Positions 7,020 through 9,221 of a stretch of DNA of 9,221 nt are shown one piece after another (positions within the stretch are counted from its first letter, which is position 1; each line of letters opens with the position of its first letter). This DNA comes from Patescibacteria group bacterium (GTDB lineage Bacteria > Patescibacteriota > Gracilibacteria > UBA1369), in NCBI GenBank assembly GCA_018825335.1, contig JAHJEW010000077.1:1-9221 (forward strand). The letters are read 5' to 3'. Under the pieces are notes generated by a model. That model made no database searches and was not told the DNA's origin. It saw nothing but the letters and a program-made list of their open reading frames with translations. Made by a program: the position numbers and the translations under genes.

Positions 7020-7068
7020 TTTCGATTTTCCATTACGAATTACGATAATCGATGCAACGATTTTCATC
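7018..7068 (-). repeat. Right inverted-repeat arm flanking the S23-type gene
   Basis: The reverse complement reads GATGAAAATCGTTGCATCG, then ATTATCGTAAT, a TCGTAAT duplication, and GGAAAATCGAAAAT. These are the same blocks in the same order as 6535-6590. The arm ends at the preferred S23 start codon and supplies its weak ribosome site. The whole bracketed unit spans about 534 bp. I saw no clear target-site duplication outside the arms. Confidence 0.7.
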
Positions 7069-7112
7069 CATTTTACTATGTTCACATTAAATTTTCCTAA
7101 ATTCAGCACATT

Positions 7113-7141
7113 AGAATAATAATCATCCGGATTATTAGCAA
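7113..7141 (-). promoter_or_regulatory. Probable promoter of the S23-type gene with an embedded palindrome
   Basis: On the minus strand TTGCTA (7141-7136) is followed after 17 bp by TATTCT (7118-7113), the same -10 box as the FHA promoter. An 8-bp inverted repeat, TAATAATC (7117-7124) with GATTATTA (7130-7137), fills the space between the boxes. It could be an operator shared with the divergent murD. With the start at 7019 the leader would be nearly 90 nt and would contain the right inverted-repeat arm. Confidence 0.4.
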
Positions 7142-7178
7142 GTGCATAAGCGTGGATTTTGTTTTACAATGGGGCGCG

Positions 7179-8594
7179 ATGGATAAAAAGAGCAAAATCG
7201 GGATTTTGGGGGGCGGCGTGGAAGGGCTGGCGGCGGCCGCGTATCTTGCCGCGCACGGGTACAGGGACGTTACTTTGTATGATGAGAATACGTCGCTGGA
7301 AGATGCAGATGGAAGGTTTTTGGGAGGCACAGGGAGCGGGGATGGGGCTTTGAGCGGTCCGCCGCCGGTGCCCGCCGTACTTGGCATGGGTGCTTTTGAC
7401 GAAATTGATGAGTGCGACACGGTTTTCAGGAGTCCCGGTGTTCATCCGGACAAATTAAAAGGTTTTGGCGGGGAAATTACGAGCACGATCCGTTTTTTTA
7501 TGGAAAAGCGGCGCGGCGTCGTGATTGGAGTTACGGGGACGAAGGGCAAAGGCACTACCAGCGCGCTTATTTACGAGATTTTGCAGGAGGACGGGCGCGA
7601 CGCGTATTTGGGCGGGAATATCGGGGAGTCGCCTTTGAAGTTTCTGGATGATCTGAATGATGATTCTTTGTCGGTTTTGGAGCTTTCCAGCTTTCAGCTG
7701 CAGGATCTTACGGTTAGTCCGGATGTGGCGGTTGTGCTTATGACCACCAGCGATCACATGGATTATCATAAAGACAAAGACGATTATTGGATGGCGAAGA
7801 CGCCGATTGCGCGGTTTCAGGGGGAGGACGGAGTTTTGATTGTAAATAGTGATTATGATTACGCGGAGGCGTTCCTGGCTTTGGGTAAGGGGAAAAAGGT
7901 GGGGGTTAGTACGAAGGGAATGGTGGAGAAAGGAGCTTTTTTGTCTAACGGGAAGATTCTGTATATGTCTTGTGATGGGGGGATGTGCAGGCGAGAGGTG
8001 ATTGGGGAGACTGCGCGGGTGGGGCTTCCGGGGCCGCATAATCTGGAAAATGTGCTGGCGGCGGTTTGCGTGGCGAGATCTTTGGGAGTTGGGATTGATG
8101 TAATTCAAAAGGTTATTTACAGGTTTTCCGGGCTGGAGCACCGGCTGGAATTGGTGCGGGAGGCTTTTGGGGTTAAGTTTTATAATGACTCTTTTTCGAC
8201 TACACCGGAAACGTGCGTGGCTGCCGCGAGGGCTTTTGACGCGCCTACTTTCTTGATTTGCGGGGGCAGCGAGAAGTTTTCCGATTACTCGGATTGGGCG
8301 CGCGAACTAGAGGAGAACATGAATGTTAAAGCGGTTTTTTTGATCGGGGATACGGCGGCAAGGATGGAGGAGGCGCTGAAAATGGCGGCTATGAGGGGAA
8401 AGGTGGAGGAAGGCAAGGAGTTCCCGCTTAAGGTTTATATGTGCGGTAATCTGGAGAACGCGCTGAAGGAGGCGCGGGCGCAGGCCCGCGCCGGTGACTA
8501 CGTCATTATGTCGCCGGCCGCGGCGAGCTTTGGATTATTTAAGAATTACAAAGAGCGCGGAAAGCGTTTTCGTGAGCTTGTCCGCGCCCTTTGA
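7179..8594 (+). CDS. murD: UDP-N-acetylmuramoyl-L-alanine--D-glutamate ligase (MurD)
   Basis: Cytoplasmic Mur ligase adding D-glutamate to UDP-MurNAc-L-Ala with ATP, an early step of peptidoglycan synthesis. Counting from GTG 7152: a Rossmann-type UDP-binding start (KIGILGGGVEGLAAA at 15-29), SPG (94-96), ATP loop GVTGTKGKGTTS (126-137), GGNIG (154-158), ELSSFQL (177-183), DHMDYH (201-206), and K216 in the position of the carbamylated lysine. The HNLEN region (296-300), LEHRLE (328-333) and NDSFSTTPE (345-353) follow, with the C-terminal MSPAAASFGLF (453-463) and YKERGKRF (466-473). About 480 residues, slightly long for the family; the extra is a Gly-rich insert near 50-80. ATG 7179 is preferred because the homologous region begins just after it and GGGG precedes it; GTG 7152 would add nine residues and has no ribosome site. 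No other mur gene is adjacent. The NDSFSTTPE block replaces the usual NDSKATN. Confidence 0.93.
   Translation: MDKKSKIGILGGGVEGLAAAAYLAAHGYRDVTLYDENTSLEDADGRFLGGTGSGDGALSGPPPVPAVLGMGAFDEIDECDTVFRSPGVHPDKLKGFGGEITSTIRFFMEKRRGVVIGVTGTKGKGTTSALIYEILQEDGRDAYLGGNIGESPLKFLDDLNDDSLSVLELSSFQLQDLTVSPDVAVVLMTTSDHMDYHKDKDDYWMAKTPIARFQGEDGVLIVNSDYDYAEAFLALGKGKKVGVSTKGMVEKGAFLSNGKILYMSCDGGMCRREVIGETARVGLPGPHNLENVLAAVCVARSLGVGIDVIQKVIYRFSGLEHRLELVREAFGVKFYNDSFSTTPETCVAAARAFDAPTFLICGGSEKFSDYSDWARELEENMNVKAVFLIGDTAARMEEALKMAAMRGKVEEGKEFPLKVYMCGNLENALKEARAQARAGDYVIMSPAAASFGLFKNYKERGKRFRELVRAL
8555..8587. terminator. Possible bidirectional terminator hairpin at the murD 3' end
   Basis: GCGCGGA (8555-8561) and TCCGCGC (8581-8587) form a perfect 7-bp stem extended by AAGC (8562-8565) with GCTT (8576-8579). 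It lies inside the last codons of murD, 22 nt past the stop of the convergent small gene. On the minus strand it is followed by TCTTTGTAATTCTT, a reasonable T-rich tail; on the plus strand the tail CCTTTGATGTTATT is weaker. It probably serves mainly the minus-strand gene. Confidence 0.35.
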
Positions 8595-8608
8595 TGTTAT
8601 TGCTTCGT

Positions 8609-9013
8609 TTACGCAACTTTTCTTTCTTCCGCCGGGGTAGGCGCGCTTTTTACTCCTGCCATGACCTCTCTCATTTTTGCACGTAGACTATCGCATATTG
8701 CTTTTGTTGTTACGTACTGCTGATTTGCAGTTGCACGATTTTCTGCCGCTTGATCGGAAATTTTTCCCAATTTCAGGTAGGTTTTGATTCTGAAGAGTTC
8801 CTTTCTTTTTGCTTCAAGCGCAGGTGCATCCAGCTTTTCAGCCTGTGTAAGGGCGAATACGTCCGGATTTTCCATACAGTCAGTCCGTTCCTGTCCGGTA
8901 AGGTCACCCTTCAACGCCGCGTCGCGCTTTTCGGCCATGGTAAGGGCGTATACCTGCGGATATTGCACGCAGTCGATCTGTTCTTGCTGCGCATTTGTAT
9001 TCATGTTTTCCAT
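8609..9013 (-). CDS. Small soluble protein with a duplicated 31-residue unit, function unknown
   Basis: 134 residues, no signal peptide or membrane segment, family not recognised. Two copies of a unit with consensus QExxDCxxxPxVxALTxAEKxDA occupy residues 10-32 and 41-63, offset by 31. Each has one Cys in a DC pair. Residues 64-120 are charged and helical (EAKRKELFRIKTYLKLGKI, then RAKMREVM), ending in a short APTPAEERKVA tail. The duplication is also visible in the DNA (8834-8893 against 8927-8986, 93 nt apart), so it arose by tandem duplication in frame. The gene converges on murD with 14 nt between the stop codons and has a good promoter. The ATG at 9013 has no Shine-Dalgarno sequence; ATG 9004, three codons in, follows GGAAAAC and is an alternative start. 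Confidence 0.75.
   Translation of the reverse strand: MENMNTNAQQEQIDCVQYPQVYALTMAEKRDAALKGDLTGQERTDCMENPDVFALTQAEKLDAPALEAKRKELFRIKTYLKLGKISDQAAENRATANQQYVTTKAICDSLRAKMREVMAGVKSAPTPAEERKVA
8834..8986 (-). repeat. Tandem 93-nt duplication inside the small gene
   Basis: The stretches 8834-8893 and 8927-8986 align without gaps, sharing for example CTTTTC then GGTAAGGGCG or TGTAAGGGCG. The period is 93 nt (31 codons), so the reading frame is kept. Divergence is moderate and the protein pattern is conserved, which points to an older duplication under selection. Confidence 0.6.
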
Positions 9014-9045
9014 AATTTTTTAAATTAATGATTATTAAGGTTATG

Positions 9046-9074
9046 ACTGTACCATCTTTTTTTATATCTGTCAA
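9046..9074 (-). promoter_or_regulatory. Sigma70-type promoter of the small repeat-protein gene
   Basis: On the minus strand TTGACA (9074-9069) is followed after 17 bp by TACAGT (9051-9046, 4 of 6). The start codon is 32 nt beyond the -10 box, the same distance as in the FHA gene. An AACCTTAA stretch on the minus strand, at 9042-9035, lies at the expected transcription start. Confidence 0.6.
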
Positions 9075-9089
9075 GGGTAGTATGGCTCA

Positions 9090-9221
9090 TTAAACTCTTT
9101 GGGTAAAAATCTCAGTAAGAATTGAGAAAGGAAGAAGACAAAACATAAGCCTTTTTGCGAATCTTTCAACATTGCGAATACCACAATGCAAGCGTTTCAT
9201 TGTCTCAAAACGACTGTGTAA
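9090..9221 (-). other. Gene-free or partly coding right end; weak open frame running off the edge
   Basis: A minus-strand frame is open from the right edge to a TAA at 9092-9090 (43 codons, ending FSILTEIFTQRV). It resembles no family I know and its composition is not distinctive. It could be the tail of a gene beyond the window or chance. TTGCGAAT occurs twice close together here (near 9156 and 9174). I see nothing else in this stretch. Confidence 0.15.

Noticed and set aside
6612..7109. Diversity-generating retroelement suggested by the Avd-like fold of the S23 protein
   Set aside because: There is no reverse transcriptase, template repeat or variable repeat in the window, and the sequence fits standalone S23 proteins equally well.
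7455..8141. Minus-strand open frame of 228 codons inside murD
   Set aside because: It is antisense to a well-conserved murD, and its protein is low-complexity with no recognisable family.
9090..9221. Right edge as the end of an insertion sequence
   Set aside because: There are no recognisable transposase residues and no terminal inverted repeat or target duplication in view.

Overview
The window reads as a chromosomal segment of a bacterium using the standard code (TAA, TAG and TGA all serve as stops). Gene content is RNase J with a long disordered N-terminus, MurD, a four-helix-bundle S23/IVP-family protein, a very large FHA-domain protein and several unrecognised proteins. Most genes lack a good Shine-Dalgarno sequence. 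This mix resembles candidate-phylum bacteria (Patescibacteria/CPR type), but that is an inference from flavour and not from a marker gene. No rRNA, tRNA, CRISPR array, transposase or phage gene was found.

Layout. On the minus strand, from high to low coordinates: the S23-type gene (7019-6612), RNase J (6366-4357), the 1162-residue FHA protein (4266-778) and a membrane-anchored protein cut by the left edge (633 to <1). The FHA gene has its own clear promoter (TTGACA-17-TATTCT). The membrane protein gene follows it in the same direction, after a 144-nt leader full of palindromes. On the plus strand, murD (7179-8594) diverges from the S23 gene. It converges on a small minus-strand gene (8609-9013) built around a duplicated 31-residue unit, with its own promoter (TTGACA-17-TACAGT).

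How the genes may work together. RNase J (RNA processing and decay) and MurD (peptidoglycan precursor synthesis) are housekeeping enzymes. The FHA protein and the single-pass membrane protein downstream of it look like a pair: a soluble scaffold and a membrane partner, each with a proline-rich linker. Their function is unknown.

Unusual structure. (1) The first ~710 bases are GC-rich and covered almost end to end by about 20 different tandem hairpins, several with perfect 10-13 bp stems and 4-nt loops, inside a coding sequence. (2) The S23-type gene is bracketed by ~45-nt imperfect inverted repeats, like the intervening-sequence elements its family is named for. (3) An ACCTTWAAGGT palindrome recurs as pairs 20-21 bp apart at the FHA promoter, in the 3' end of the FHA gene and just after it, suggesting an undescribed operator.
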